Positions 1 to 8,913 of a stretch of 64,000 nt of DNA are shown here, one piece after another. The notes beneath the pieces were generated by a model. That model made no database searches and was not told the DNA's origin. It saw nothing but the letters and a program-made list of their open reading frames with translations. This DNA comes from Cognatishimia sp. 1_MG-2023 (lineage in GTDB: Bacteria; Pseudomonadota; Alphaproteobacteria; Rhodobacterales; Rhodobacteraceae): assembly GCF_030548175.1 (NCBI RefSeq), contig NZ_JAUORX010000009.1:1-64000 (forward strand), given 5' to 3'. Position numbers and translations under genes: made by a program. How positions within the stretch are numbered: position 1 is the first letter of the stretch; each line of letters opens with the position of its first letter.

Positions 1-1
1 C

Positions 2-190
2 GCAGCTTCCGCAATGACTTCTGCTTCTGCTAACGACGCAGCTGTTCAAAAATTCGCTCCCGAAGCTGACCTGTCTGCATACTCTGACGCAGCAATCGCT
101 CATATCCTGAACACAATCAACGACGACCGCGATGACAGCTTTGTACAGAAACAAGCACAAGTTCGTTCATTGCTTAAGCACTTGAACTAA
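2..190 (+). CDS. C-terminal end of an unknown protein (5' end outside window)
   Basis: An open frame runs in from the window edge and stops with TAA at 188-190, giving 62 residues rich in Ala, Ser and Asp and ending in RSLLKHLN. The Ala/Ser/Asp-rich stretch looks like a low-complexity region or a secreted-protein segment, but without the N-terminus no family can be named. A strong hairpin directly downstream supports this being a real gene end rather than a chance frame. Confidence 0.55.
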   Translation, partial: AASAMTSASANDAAVQKFAPEADLSAYSDAAIAHILNTINDDRDDSFVQKQAQVRSLLKHLN

Positions 191-201
191 TGAACAACTA
201 C

Positions 202-237
202 TAATCCGCGCTACCAACCTCCCAGTAGCGCGGATTA
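202..237 (+). terminator. Rho-independent-type hairpin after the partial gene
   Basis: A perfect 13-bp inverted repeat (202-214 against 225-237, arm TAATCCGCGCTAC) encloses a 10-base loop, 11 bases after the stop codon at 190. There is no clean T tract after it, so termination strength is uncertain. Position and stem quality fit a transcript end. Confidence 0.6.
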
Positions 238-248
238 TGGACGAAACA

Positions 249-266
249 GGCGGCCCTAGGGCCGTC
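249..266. terminator. GC-rich palindrome between convergent genes
   Basis: The palindrome CGGCCCTAGGGCCG (251-264, extendable by two pairs) is followed by TTTC on the plus strand. It lies between the convergent ends of the partial plus-strand gene and the minus-strand MscS-type gene, so it could end transcripts in either direction. The loop is very short and no long T run is present. Confidence 0.4.
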
Positions 267-287
267 TTTCATAGTTTTAGAGATGCG

Positions 288-1667
288 TTAGTCTAGAACG
301 TCTACGCCATTGCGTAGCATACGAATTTCGCGTTGCGGGAATGGGAAGTTGATCTCATTCGCTTTGAAGGCATCCCAAAGGGCCAAATACACATTGCCGC
401 GAATATTCGTCAGGCCGCCGGTTGGGTCAGAAATCCAGAACCTCAAGATATAATCAACCGAGCTATCCCCAAACCCGACGACGTGGCACACAGGCGCCTT
501 TGGAGTCGATAGCACACGCTCTACTGTCTGAGCCGCTTCAATGGCCACCTTTCGCACCAGATGCGGATCATCGCCATAAGCCGTACCAAAGAAGATATCG
601 AGCCGTACAAAATCGTTTGAATGGGACCAGTTCACAACTTGCCCGGTGATCAAATCCTCATTTGGAATTAGGTATTCTTTGCCATCCCGCGTGACGACAC
701 TGACGTATCGGGCACCCAATGAATTGATCCAGCCAAAGGTTTCCCCCAGTGAAATCACATCGCCGGGTTTAATCGATTTATCCAGCAGAATGATCACACC
801 AGACACAAGGTTCGACACAACTTTCTGCAAACCGAAACCAAGACCAACACCAATCGCCCCTGACAAAACAGCAAGGCCTGTCAAATCGACACCCACGATC
901 CGCATCCCAATGAAAAACGCAGCACCGTACAAAACCACTTGCAGGCACTTCACCACCAGAACCTGCATAGAAGGGCTAATGTCGTCATTGCGCTTGATGC
1001 GATCAGAGGTCGTTCCAGCCACAAACCGAGCAACAGCAAAGGTCAGCCCCAACATCACAGCGGCTTGCACGATGGTCCAAAGCGACAGCCGCAGGGTCCC
1101 GACATTCAACGCCGCCGAATCCAGCAATTGCTGGGCCTCTTCGCCCAATCCGATCAAGGCAAATGTCACCCAAGCCCATGCGCCGTACCGCAACAAACTG
1201 CGCAAAAAGGAGTTATGGATCAGCCGCGTCACAAGCGCGATCACCAACCATGCTGACGCCAAATTCGCGACAACACCCAATAGGTAGGAACGACTTGGCC
1301 AAGTTACTTCGCGCATCACAAGGACGGTCAACCAGATCAGAACAACGAAAATGATCAAAGCCAACCGCTTTTGCAGCAACAACATGTACCGATAGCGCCA
1401 CTTGGGCCACCCTTCTCGGCTGCGCATCCAGTTCTTGATACGTGGCCCAGCAATGCGCGATATTACAAACGAGGCAATCAATAGCCCAACGATCATGCCG
1501 ACCTGATAGGCATTCCAAGGCCGCAACAGCCCCTCGGCAAACGCCATCCCCTGATCCCACAAACTCAGCGCGATCTCTTGCGTATCTTGTTCGACCGCAG
1601 GTGTTGATGGTGCCTCAGGCGTTTGCTGGGTGTCTGCGTTTTCAAGAGTAGTCGTGTGTTCAGTCAT
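288..1667 (-). CDS. MscS-family mechanosensitive ion channel
   Basis: This 459-residue membrane protein has an acidic cytoplasmic N-terminus of about 45 residues, several hydrophobic helices up to about residue 290, and then the MscS core. The pore-lining helix is recognisable as a Gly/Ala-rich stretch (GAIGVGLGFGLQKVVSN), followed by the beta domain (GDVISLGETFGWI) and a C-terminal alpha/beta domain ending FPFPQREIRM. Such channels open on membrane tension and release solutes during osmotic downshock. It is longer than E. coli MscS (286 residues), so it belongs with the larger MscS-like proteins that carry extra N-terminal helices. It stands alone, divergent from leuC. Confidence 0.85.
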   Translation of the reverse strand: MTEHTTTLENADTQQTPEAPSTPAVEQDTQEIALSLWDQGMAFAEGLLRPWNAYQVGMIVGLLIASFVISRIAGPRIKNWMRSREGWPKWRYRYMLLLQKRLALIIFVVLIWLTVLVMREVTWPSRSYLLGVVANLASAWLVIALVTRLIHNSFLRSLLRYGAWAWVTFALIGLGEEAQQLLDSAALNVGTLRLSLWTIVQAAVMLGLTFAVARFVAGTTSDRIKRNDDISPSMQVLVVKCLQVVLYGAAFFIGMRIVGVDLTGLAVLSGAIGVGLGFGLQKVVSNLVSGVIILLDKSIKPGDVISLGETFGWINSLGARYVSVVTRDGKEYLIPNEDLITGQVVNWSHSNDFVRLDIFFGTAYGDDPHLVRKVAIEAAQTVERVLSTPKAPVCHVVGFGDSSVDYILRFWISDPTGGLTNIRGNVYLALWDAFKANEINFPFPQREIRMLRNGVDVLD

Positions 1668-1728
1668 GCCGTGCCTCTGCTTTCATCCAGCGTGACACGG
1701 CCCCACCATGGAAAACAAGCCATTTCCC

Positions 1729-1757
1729 TTGCAGCTAGGGCCGACTCCGTCTATCTG
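1729..1757 (+). promoter_or_regulatory. Candidate promoter of the leuCD unit
   Basis: TTGCAG (1729-1734) and TATCTG (1752-1757) are separated by exactly 17 bases, resembling housekeeping -35 and -10 boxes. Transcription would begin near 1764, at or next to the ATG of a 28-codon reading frame and about 155 bases upstream of leuC. Confidence 0.4.
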
Positions 1758-1764
1758 AACCCAT

Positions 1765-1851
1765 ATGAAACGCATCTATGACATTGCAGACCGTGCCTTC
1801 CTGCCTTGGCGGTTTTTCGGTCAATCTAAATCTGTCATCGCCGCCCTATAA
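1765..1851 (+). CDS. Possible 28-residue leader peptide upstream of leuC
   Basis: An ATG at 1765 opens a 28-codon frame ([15 protein letters not shown] at its start, ending IAAL) that stops at 1849-1851. It would start almost at the predicted transcript 5' end, so translation would be leaderless; no Shine-Dalgarno sequence precedes it. A 6-bp hairpin (GGCGTG 1858-1863 with CACGCC 1870-1875) follows before leuC. The peptide has only two Leu codons, so it is not a classical leucine attenuator. Real translation is unproven. Confidence 0.3.
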   Translation: MKRIYDIADRAFLPWRFFGQSKSVIAAL

Positions 1852-1919
1852 GGGCCCGGCGTGTTTTCGCACGCCCGTATTGCAGCCATAATCGCCAATT
1901 CACCAATACGGAGGGACCT

Positions 1920-3323
1920 ATGTCTCCCAAAACGCTTTATGATAAAATCTGGGACGCTCACGTTGCCCACGAAGCCGAAGACGGCACTTGCCTCTTGTAC
2001 ATCGACCGTCACCTCGTCCACGAAGTGACCTCGCCGCAAGCCTTTGAAGGTCTGCGCATGACAGGTCGTAAGGTGCGCGCACCTGAAAAGACCATTGCGG
2101 TGCCTGATCACAACGTTCCAACAACCTTGGATCGTGCAAAGGGCATCGAAAACAAAGAATCCCGCATTCAGGTCGAAGCACTGGACAAAAACGCCAAAGA
2201 ATTCGGCGTGCACTACTACCCAGTGTCAGACGTCCGTCAGGGCATCGTGCACATCGTTGGCCCAGAACAGGGTTGGACTTTGCCAGGCATGACTGTTGTG
2301 TGTGGCGACTCCCACACAGCGACACACGGCGCATTCGGCGCTTTGGCGCACGGCATCGGCACATCTGAAGTTGAGCACGTTCTGGCCACGCAAACGCTGA
2401 TCCAGAAGAAATCCAAAAACATGAAGGTGGAAATCACCGGCAAGCTGAACCCGGGCGTCACCGCCAAGGACATCACGCTAGCTGTTATCGGCGAAACCGG
2501 CACAGCCGGTGGCACCGGTTACGTGATCGAATACACCGGCGAAGCCATCCGTAGCCTGTCTATGGAAGGTCGCATGACCGTCTGTAACATGGCCATCGAA
2601 GGCGGCGCACGTGCAGGCCTGATCGCGCCTGACGAAACCACATTCAACTACGTCAAAGGTCGCCCACACGCACCTAAAGGCGGTCAGTTCGAGCAAGCGC
2701 TAGAATACTGGAAGACTCTCTTCACTGACGAAGGTGCTGTATTTGACAAAACCATCACCCTCAAAGGCGAAGACATTCAGCCAGTTGTGACTTGGGGTAC
2801 CTCTCCAGAGGACGTTCTGCCAATCACTGGCGTTGTTCCAAATCCAGAAGATTTCGAAGGTGGCAAAGTAGAAGCCGCGCGTCGTTCGATTGAATATATG
2901 GGCCTGACACCGGGTCAGAAACTGACTGACATCGAAATCGACACTGTCTTTATCGGCTCTTGCACCAACGGCCGTATCGAAGATTTCCGCGCTGTGGCCG
3001 AAGTGGTCAAAGGCAAGAAAATCAAAGACGGAATGCGTGCGATGATCGTTCCGGGTTCTGGCCTCGTGCGTGCACAAGCTGAAGAAGAAGGTCTTGCAGA
3101 CATCTTCAAAGAAGCTGGCTTTGAATGGCGCCTTGCAGGTTGCTCTATGTGTCTTGCGATGAACCCAGATCAGTTGTCCGAAGGCGAGCGTTGCGCAGCA
3201 ACCTCAAACCGGAACTTCGAAGGTCGCCAAGGCTACAAGGGCCGTACACACCTCGTGTCTCCAGCCATGGCAGCCGCCGCTGCACTGACTGGTAAACTGA
3301 CCGACATCCGCGACTTGCTGTAA
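1920..3323 (+). CDS. leuC: 3-isopropylmalate dehydratase large subunit
   Basis: LeuC with LeuD isomerises 2-isopropylmalate to 3-isopropylmalate in leucine synthesis, in the cytoplasm. The 467-residue length is normal for bacterial LeuC. The three Cys ligands of the [4Fe-4S] cluster are visible: Cys348 in GSCTNGR and Cys408 and Cys411 in [11 protein letters not shown]. The aconitase-type motif [14 protein letters not shown] lies in the N-terminal third. A good ribosome-binding site (GGAGGG) precedes the ATG. It is followed by leuD after an 11-base gap, so the two subunits are probably co-expressed. Confidence 0.97.
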   Translation: MSPKTLYDKIWDAHVAHEAEDGTCLLYIDRHLVHEVTSPQAFEGLRMTGRKVRAPEKTIAVPDHNVPTTLDRAKGIENKESRIQVEALDKNAKEFGVHYYPVSDVRQGIVHIVGPEQGWTLPGMTVVCGDSHTATHGAFGALAHGIGTSEVEHVLATQTLIQKKSKNMKVEITGKLNPGVTAKDITLAVIGETGTAGGTGYVIEYTGEAIRSLSMEGRMTVCNMAIEGGARAGLIAPDETTFNYVKGRPHAPKGGQFEQALEYWKTLFTDEGAVFDKTITLKGEDIQPVVTWGTSPEDVLPITGVVPNPEDFEGGKVEAARRSIEYMGLTPGQKLTDIEIDTVFIGSCTNGRIEDFRAVAEVVKGKKIKDGMRAMIVPGSGLVRAQAEEEGLADIFKEAGFEWRLAGCSMCLAMNPDQLSEGERCAATSNRNFEGRQGYKGRTHLVSPAMAAAAALTGKLTDIRDLL

Positions 3324-3334
3324 GGACCACGAAA

Positions 3335-3940
3335 ATGGAAAAGTTTCAAAAACTGACCGGTATCGCGGCACCAATGCCGCTGGTGAACATCGACACAGAC
3401 ATGATCATCCCAAAAGTGTTCCTGAAGTCTATTCAGCGCACTGGCTTTGGCGTGAACCTGTTTGACGAAATGCGTTACAACCGCGACGGCACAGAAATCG
3501 AAGACTTCGTGCTAAACAAACCACAATATCGCAACACCGAAATTCTGGTGGCCGGCGATAACTTTGGTTGCGGTTCCTCTCGCGAGCACGCCCCTTGGGC
3601 GATTGCAGATTTCGGCATCAAATGTGTTGTGTCGACATCTTTCGCTGACATCTTCTTCAACAACTGCTTCAAGAACGGCATTTTACCAATCGTATTGCCG
3701 CAGGAAACTGTTGATCTGCTGATGTCAGACGCGGAAAAAGGTGAAAACGCGCGGATGACTGTTGATCTTGAAGCACAAGAGATCACAACTTCAGATGGCG
3801 AAGTCATAAAGTTCGACGTTGATCCACACCGCAAGCATTGCCTGCTCGAAGGTTTGGACGACATCGGCCAAACGATGCAAAAAGAAGCATCCATTGATGC
3901 GTTCGAAGCAACTGCAAACGCATCGCGTCCTTGGGTCTAA
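3335..3940 (+). CDS. leuD: 3-isopropylmalate dehydratase small subunit
   Basis: LeuD forms the swivelling small subunit that completes the LeuC active site. The 201-residue protein carries the family signatures [13 protein letters not shown] near the N-terminus and [16 protein letters not shown] in the middle. An AAGGA-type site lies upstream of the ATG. A bidirectional terminator follows closely, so the leuCD transcript probably ends here; leuB lies about 3.7 kb downstream in its own unit. Confidence 0.97.
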   Translation: MEKFQKLTGIAAPMPLVNIDTDMIIPKVFLKSIQRTGFGVNLFDEMRYNRDGTEIEDFVLNKPQYRNTEILVAGDNFGCGSSREHAPWAIADFGIKCVVSTSFADIFFNNCFKNGILPIVLPQETVDLLMSDAEKGENARMTVDLEAQEITTSDGEVIKFDVDPHRKHCLLEGLDDIGQTMQKEASIDAFEATANASRPWV

Positions 3941-3961
3941 TCCCAAGCACCACGCAAAAAG

Positions 3962-3987
3962 AAAGCCGCCCCAACGTGGGCGGCTTT
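3962..3987. terminator. Bidirectional terminator between leuD and the glycosyltransferase gene
   Basis: AAAGCCGCCC (3962-3971) pairs with GGGCGGCTTT (3978-3987) around a six-base loop, with A-rich sequence before and TTTTT after. This is a textbook intrinsic terminator working on both strands for the convergent leuD and glycosyltransferase genes. Confidence 0.85.
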
Positions 3988-3996
3988 TTCATTTGA

Positions 3997-5286
3997 TCAG
4001 TCGTAAGCCGTGAAACTGCGCAGCGGTGCTTTATTCACCACCGCTTCGTAAATCTCCGCAGTGTATTGCGCCTTGGCTTCCCAAGTGAATGCTTGATGCG
4101 CATATTCACACCCCGCACCAGCAATTGCCTCATGCGTCTTTGGATCATCCACGCAGGCTTCCATTGCCTTTTGATTACTCCGCACCAGCCCATCCATCGG
4201 GGACAACGGCAATGAAATCCCGCGCCCTTTAGACACCAAAGCCCCTGGCGCACCGTAATCCGTTACGATCAACAAAGTACCACAGGCCATCGCCTCGACG
4301 ACAACACCAGCCCCAAGCTCGCGAATAGACGGAAACACAAAGGCATCCGCCCGGCGCATCGCATCCGCAACCTCGGACTGCGTCTTGCGACCCTCAAATA
4401 TCACCCGATCCTGCGCATCATGCTCGGCCACAATGGCTTGCAAACGCGGTAATTCCGGCCCGTCGCCAATGATCGTCATCTTATGCGCCTTCAGCTTTTC
4501 AGAGCTGGCGAATGCACGCACCGCCGCCTCGGGCACTTTGTAAGGAACCAATCGCCCAGCAAACAAAAACTCAAACGGGCCGTCACCTGCAAACGGTCCT
4601 CGCGCGCGACCCGCATGGAAAAGCTCAGGATCAATCCCAACCTCGGGGAATGAAATAATCTTGTTCGGATCAGCCAAGTTCAGATCATCAATGGTGTGCT
4701 GAAAACCTGCCAGCAAACAATCCGCTTTAGTCTGAGTACGCCGCGCATAGGGCAAGAATTTGTACAGATCCCGCAAACCACGCGCGCGTTCTTTCTCGCG
4801 CTTTTGCTCACCCGAAAAGGCAGCTGGCCAATCTAGGTTGCCATTCAACGGGCCAATCACAAACGGCACGTCACCTTTCGCCACCATCGCACTTGGCATG
4901 GTTGGAGACATCGGCGTTATGCGATGGATCACATCAAACTCACCGGCATTCACACGATCTTTCATCGTACGCCAGGCTTGTTTTTCAAACGCCACATAGG
5001 GCGGATAAGACATGATCATATTTGTAGACCACGCCACCTGATCGCCACCACGCAACCATGTCGCGACTTTATCCATCGGCGCGGCCAGCCATTCAGTATC
5101 AATGAAATGCACTGGCGCGCCCATGTCGCCTGCTTTTTCGATGTTCTCGCGATTGCGCACATGGGTCACAACCGTCACATCCGCAACCTTGGCCAAAGCA
5201 CGCGCGTACTTGTAGCCAACGATTGGCAAAGAGGGCCATTCGGGATTGCATTGCTCAGCGAGGATCAGAATACGGCGACGTGTCAT
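3997..5286 (-). CDS. Glycosyltransferase, GT4-like (GT-B fold)
   Basis: A 429-residue cytosolic enzyme with the two-domain GT-B layout. The C-terminal domain holds LFAGRLVPYKVPEAAVRAF, a classic GT4 donor-domain start, and the E-x7-E motif in ELGAGVVVEAMACGT. GT4 enzymes move a sugar from a nucleotide donor to an acceptor such as a lipid, polysaccharide or small molecule; neither donor nor acceptor can be read here. It stands alone between leuD and a 470-base gap, with no polysaccharide export genes nearby. Confidence 0.8.
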   Translation of the reverse strand: MTRRRILILAEQCNPEWPSLPIVGYKYARALAKVADVTVVTHVRNRENIEKAGDMGAPVHFIDTEWLAAPMDKVATWLRGGDQVAWSTNMIMSYPPYVAFEKQAWRTMKDRVNAGEFDVIHRITPMSPTMPSAMVAKGDVPFVIGPLNGNLDWPAAFSGEQKREKERARGLRDLYKFLPYARRTQTKADCLLAGFQHTIDDLNLADPNKIISFPEVGIDPELFHAGRARGPFAGDGPFEFLFAGRLVPYKVPEAAVRAFASSEKLKAHKMTIIGDGPELPRLQAIVAEHDAQDRVIFEGRKTQSEVADAMRRADAFVFPSIRELGAGVVVEAMACGTLLIVTDYGAPGALVSKGRGISLPLSPMDGLVRSNQKAMEACVDDPKTHEAIAGAGCEYAHQAFTWEAKAQYTAEIYEAVVNKAPLRSFTAYD

Positions 5287-5562
5287 TTGGCTTGCCTAGC
5301 CCATGGTCAGGGCAAAAAAAAGGCTCAAGCTTGCTCAGACACAGGCAATATCAAAACGCGTCCATCTTGTGACACTCATCCGAATACACCCTGCCCGAAT
5401 TCCGCCACATTTTCGCGGTAACAATGCCTTACACTTCCATACCGGATCCGGAGAACCGATCCGCATTAACAACTCCAAACCCATCCCAACCTGCGAAAGC
5501 CGTAAAAATCGCACGAGCTTCTCAATCTAGAACGATGGATTCGCAGTCTTTTTTCCGTTGAA
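5287..5562. other. Intergenic region with no convincing protein gene
   Basis: This stretch lies upstream of the minus-strand glycosyltransferase and should hold its promoter. A plus-strand frame at 5303-5530 gives a basic, low-quality peptide with no family resemblance and no ribosome-binding site, and I do not call it. The region ends in an intrinsic-terminator-like hairpin, so a small RNA is possible. Confidence 0.4.
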
Positions 5563-5586
5563 TGGTGCAAAGGCGCACCACTTTTT
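5563..5586 (+). terminator. Orphan intrinsic terminator
   Basis: TGGTGC (5563-5568) pairs with GCACCA (5575-5580) around a six-base loop and is followed by CTTTTT. It has the right shape for a plus-strand terminator, yet no plus-strand gene lies upstream until leuD, which already has its own terminator. Confidence 0.5.
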
Positions 5587-5760
5587 GTCAGCTTTGGTCA
5601 GAAAGTTAACGGATCAGAAACAAAGCCTTGAGAATTCGGGCAATCCCCGTCAACATTAAGGCAAGAATGAGGCAGACCACCCTTGGGGACGAGGATGGTT
5701 CAAGTTGGAAACAGCAGGCGGCAACGTATCGCGGCGGTCCAGTTTGAAGGGAACGGAGCA

Positions 5761-6594
5761 GTGCTCACACAATTTATAAGCGCGGCAACACGCGCGATTC
5801 TGATGGCTATTCTGGTAGCCACACCTGCGATGATACTCCCGAACGTCAGTTCGGACGCCAGTCAAATTGCGCTTTTGATGTCCTTCTTTGCGGCAGCTTT
5901 GATCTTCATCGAATATTTCTCGACTTACCCCAGCATCATTGAATTCCGCTATGCACCGCCGTTCAACCGTTTGCGGTTCATTGTCGTATTCATCACGGTC
6001 TTCACTCTCGCTTCGATTGAACGGGGGCTAACAGAACCAAACGCGCTGACCGGATTGCTGCGCGCGATTGGCACATTAGCAGGCAATGCGCTCGACTTTC
6101 CTTACTCACCAATTCGCTTGGTCATCATCGCATTACCTGCAGATGCAGCCATTGCAGATGTTAGCTTTGTTCGCACCTCTGCGGGCCTTGCCTATGCCCT
6201 TTCAATGATCAGCCTTGGTGTCTTCTACTTCATGGTCCGCGCCCGCGATTGGCCTGCCCGCAATGGCGCCTTTAATGTCTGGGTGAACCTGCCTTTGTTT
6301 GACCCAACAGCCGGCGGTGATGTTCTTCCCCGCCTAAACCGCGACGGGCGTCTTAACATTGCATTAGGCTTTCTTCTGCCATTCATGTTCCCAGCATTCT
6401 TCAACGCAATCTCTGAGTTGGCCAACCCACTGCAACTGACCAACCCTCAGACTTTGATCTGGACGGTGGTCGTTTGGGCATTCTTCCCGGCAGGTATGAT
6501 CATGCGTGGCATCGCAATGATCCGCATCGCATCGATGATCGACGAAAACCGCAAGCGCGCTTATGCCGTTGCGCAGGGCTTGCAGCCAGTCTGA
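5761..6594 (+). CDS. Integral membrane protein of unknown function
   Basis: A GTG at 5761, preceded by AAGGGAACGGAG, is the best start and gives 277 residues; TTG 5683 or ATG 5695 would add up to 26 residues with no good ribosome-binding site. The protein has about six or seven hydrophobic helices, including LMAILVATPAMILP near the start and LIWTVVVWAFFPAGMIM near the end. I do not recognise a named family. Its 3' end overlaps the downstream secreted nuclease/phosphatase-fold gene, so the two are probably translated together. The pair sits between leuD and leuB without any obvious link to leucine synthesis. Confidence 0.7.
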   Translation: MLTQFISAATRAILMAILVATPAMILPNVSSDASQIALLMSFFAAALIFIEYFSTYPSIIEFRYAPPFNRLRFIVVFITVFTLASIERGLTEPNALTGLLRAIGTLAGNALDFPYSPIRLVIIALPADAAIADVSFVRTSAGLAYALSMISLGVFYFMVRARDWPARNGAFNVWVNLPLFDPTAGGDVLPRLNRDGRLNIALGFLLPFMFPAFFNAISELANPLQLTNPQTLIWTVVVWAFFPAGMIMRGIAMIRIASMIDENRKRAYAVAQGLQPV

Positions 6595-7577
6595 TCCTTT
6601 GGGCCGCTACGGCCCAAGCCGACACCCTTCGAATTGCAACCTATAATACGGACCTGCATCGCACCGGTCCTGGCGTAATGCTGCGCGACATTCTGCGAAA
6701 AGATCCCGAACCGATGGCGGTTGCCAAACAAATCGCAGATGCCGCACCAGACATCATTGTTCTTCAAAACATCGACTTCGATAGCCAAAACCACGGTCTT
6801 TCCGGCCTGCGTGAGCTCATTAATAACCAAGGTGGCCCGAGCTATCCCCACCTATTTGCCCCACGTCCAAACACCGGAATTCCGACTGGCATAGACATCG
6901 ATGGAGATGGCATATCCAACGGACCGCGCGATGCGCACGGCTATGGCACCTTCCCCGGTCAGCGTGGAATAGCAATTCTATCGCAACACCCAATTGCCAC
7001 CGCAGGCGTTCAATCCTTCTCGAACATTCTTTGGCAAAACGCCGCCGCTGCCGCTCCTGATGTAATTCCCGCCCCTGAGATGCTTTCAATAGACGCCCGC
7101 GACACATTTCGCCTGTCATCAACCGCCCACGTCGCGATCCCGTTTTCGATCAACGGAAGTCTACTCACAATTCTGACCCATCACGCGACGCCGCCCATGT
7201 TTGACGGCCCAGAGGATCGCAATGGCTTTCGAAACGCTGCAGAAAACTTGTTTTGGCTGGCTTATCTAAATGGAACCTTCACCGAGGCGCTGCCTCAATC
7301 CTATATTCTTGCTGCTCTTACGAATATCGATCCAAACAAGGGGCAAGGACATCGCTCCGCCATGCAGTCCATTCTTCAAAGCCAGCAATTCCGCGAACCG
7401 CTCGTTACAGTGCCGCCCACAAATCGCGTAACCGTTCAATGGAACGAAACCCAATCATCCAGCATGCGGGTCAGCTATCTATTGCCCAGCCCCAACATCA
7501 CGGTCAAAGCAACCGGAAACCGACCAATGCCAAGCGCAAGCCGCCACCATCTGATCTGGATCGACATCGACTTCTGA
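6474..7577 (+). CDS. Secreted endonuclease/exonuclease/phosphatase-fold protein
   Basis: The mature part begins ADTLRIATYNTDL, the usual first strand of the EEP fold, and later has IVLQNIDFD, GIAILSQHPI and a C-terminal ASRHHLIWIDIDF that fits the catalytic His-containing end. A hydrophobic segment before it (AASLILWAATAQA) is a signal peptide, so the protein is probably periplasmic. The start is unclear: the only standard start codon in frame upstream is TTG 6474, which overlaps the previous gene by 121 bases; the true start may be a rarer codon nearer the signal peptide. EEP enzymes cut phosphodiester or phosphomonoester bonds; the substrate here is unknown. Confidence 0.75.
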   Translation: MGILPGRYDHAWHRNDPHRIDDRRKPQARLCRCAGLAASLILWAATAQADTLRIATYNTDLHRTGPGVMLRDILRKDPEPMAVAKQIADAAPDIIVLQNIDFDSQNHGLSGLRELINNQGGPSYPHLFAPRPNTGIPTGIDIDGDGISNGPRDAHGYGTFPGQRGIAILSQHPIATAGVQSFSNILWQNAAAAAPDVIPAPEMLSIDARDTFRLSSTAHVAIPFSINGSLLTILTHHATPPMFDGPEDRNGFRNAAENLFWLAYLNGTFTEALPQSYILAALTNIDPNKGQGHRSAMQSILQSQQFREPLVTVPPTNRVTVQWNETQSSSMRVSYLLPSPNITVKATGNRPMPSASRHHLIWIDIDF

Positions 7578-7664
7578 CAAATGCCACCAAAACACCTTCG
7601 TTTCTTGATCTTTCGCGCCACAGAAGCTAGGCAGCAGCAAGCAAATTCACGAAGGATTATGAAC

Positions 7665-8771
7665 ATGAGCAACCCCTCGCTTCTGATCTTGCCCGGTGAC
7701 GGCATCGGCAAGGAAGTCATGGCGGAAGTGCGCCGCATTATCGACTGGTACGGCGACAAGCGCGGCCTGCAATTTGATGTCAGCGAAGATCTGGTTGGCG
7801 GCGCCGCTTTCGACGCGCATGGCACACCATTGCACGACGACACCATGGCAAAAGCCCAAGAAGTAGACGCTGTTCTGCTCGGCGCTGTTGGTGGTCCTGC
7901 CTATGACGACCTAGACTTCTCCGTTAAGCCAGAGCGCGGCCTGCTGCGCTTGCGCAAAGAGATGGACCTTTTCGCGAACCTGCGTCCGGCACAGTGCTTT
8001 GACGCACTTGCTGACTTCTCGTCGCTGAAAAAAGACATCGTCGCTGGCCTGGACATCATGATCGTTCGCGAGCTGACATCCGGTTCCTATTTCGGCGAAC
8101 CACGCGGCATCTTCGAAGAAGACGGCCAGCGTGTTGGCATCAACACCCAGCGTTACACCGAAGCTGAAATCGATCGCGTTGCACGTTCTGCATTCGAATT
8201 GGCACGTCGTCGTGGCAACAAAGTCTGCTCGATGGAAAAAGCCAACGTTATGGAATCTGGCATTCTGTGGCGCGAAGTTGTCGAGAAAGTTCACAAAGAA
8301 TCCTACGCCGACGTAGAGCTGTCTCACATGTACGCCGACAACGGCGCCATGCAGCTAGTCCGCGCACCAAAGCAGTTTGACGTCATCCTGACGGATAACC
8401 TGTTCGGCGACATCCTGTCTGATTGTGCAGCAATGCTGACCGGCTCTTTGGGCATGTTGCCGTCTGCTTCTTTGGGTGCACCAATGGAAAATGGCCGTCC
8501 AAAAGCCATGTACGAACCGGTTCACGGTTCTGCACCAGACATCACAGGACAAGGCAAAGCAAACCCTTGCGCATGTATCCTAAGCTTTGCGATGGCACTG
8601 CGGTACAGCTTTGACCAAGGCGACGAAGCGACACGTCTAGAAAAAGCGGTTGAGAAAGTTCTCTCTGACGGCGTTCGCACAGGCGACCTGATGCAAGCCT
8701 CTGACGCACAGCCAGTCAGCACAACCCAAATGGGCGATGCGATCTTGGCAGCGCTGGACGCATCTCTGTAA
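7665..8771 (+). CDS. leuB: 3-isopropylmalate dehydrogenase
   Basis: LeuB oxidatively decarboxylates 3-isopropylmalate with NAD in leucine synthesis. From ATG 7665 the protein has 368 residues, a normal length; this start is favoured over ATG 7659 because it stands eight bases after AAGGA. Visible signatures are [11 protein letters not shown] at the N-terminus, the substrate loop [28 protein letters not shown], and the metal/NAD region [10 protein letters not shown] and [19 protein letters not shown] 12-bp stem hairpin follows the gene. Confidence 0.97.
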   Translation: MSNPSLLILPGDGIGKEVMAEVRRIIDWYGDKRGLQFDVSEDLVGGAAFDAHGTPLHDDTMAKAQEVDAVLLGAVGGPAYDDLDFSVKPERGLLRLRKEMDLFANLRPAQCFDALADFSSLKKDIVAGLDIMIVRELTSGSYFGEPRGIFEEDGQRVGINTQRYTEAEIDRVARSAFELARRRGNKVCSMEKANVMESGILWREVVEKVHKESYADVELSHMYADNGAMQLVRAPKQFDVILTDNLFGDILSDCAAMLTGSLGMLPSASLGAPMENGRPKAMYEPVHGSAPDITGQGKANPCACILSFAMALRYSFDQGDEATRLEKAVEKVLSDGVRTGDLMQASDAQPVSTTQMGDAILAALDASL

Positions 8772-8778
8772 GACATAT

Positions 8779-8809
8779 TTGGTTGGCGCATAAAATTTGC
8801 GCCAACCAA
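8779..8809 (+). terminator. Hairpin after leuB
   Basis: A perfect 12-bp inverted repeat (8779-8790 with 8798-8809, arm TTGGTTGGCGCA) with a 7-base A/T-rich loop lies seven bases after the leuB stop. The flanking sequence is not a T tract, so it may act as a processing barrier or a weak terminator. Confidence 0.6.
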
Positions 8810-8913
8810 CCCCAATTCCGCAATCGTCTAACCCGATTGCGATGCGGTTCTTGCGACTCTCCAAACTTGTGCTAATTGAAGTTAAGAGCTCGCCTCATCG
8901 CATTGGAATTGCC

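Noticed and set aside
1765-1851. Classical leucine attenuator peptide
   Set aside because: Only two Leu codons and no alternating terminator/antiterminator pair with a T tract were found.
5303-5530. A 75-codon plus-strand frame in the gap upstream of the glycosyltransferase
   Set aside because: Basic, low-complexity translation, no ribosome-binding site and no family resemblance.
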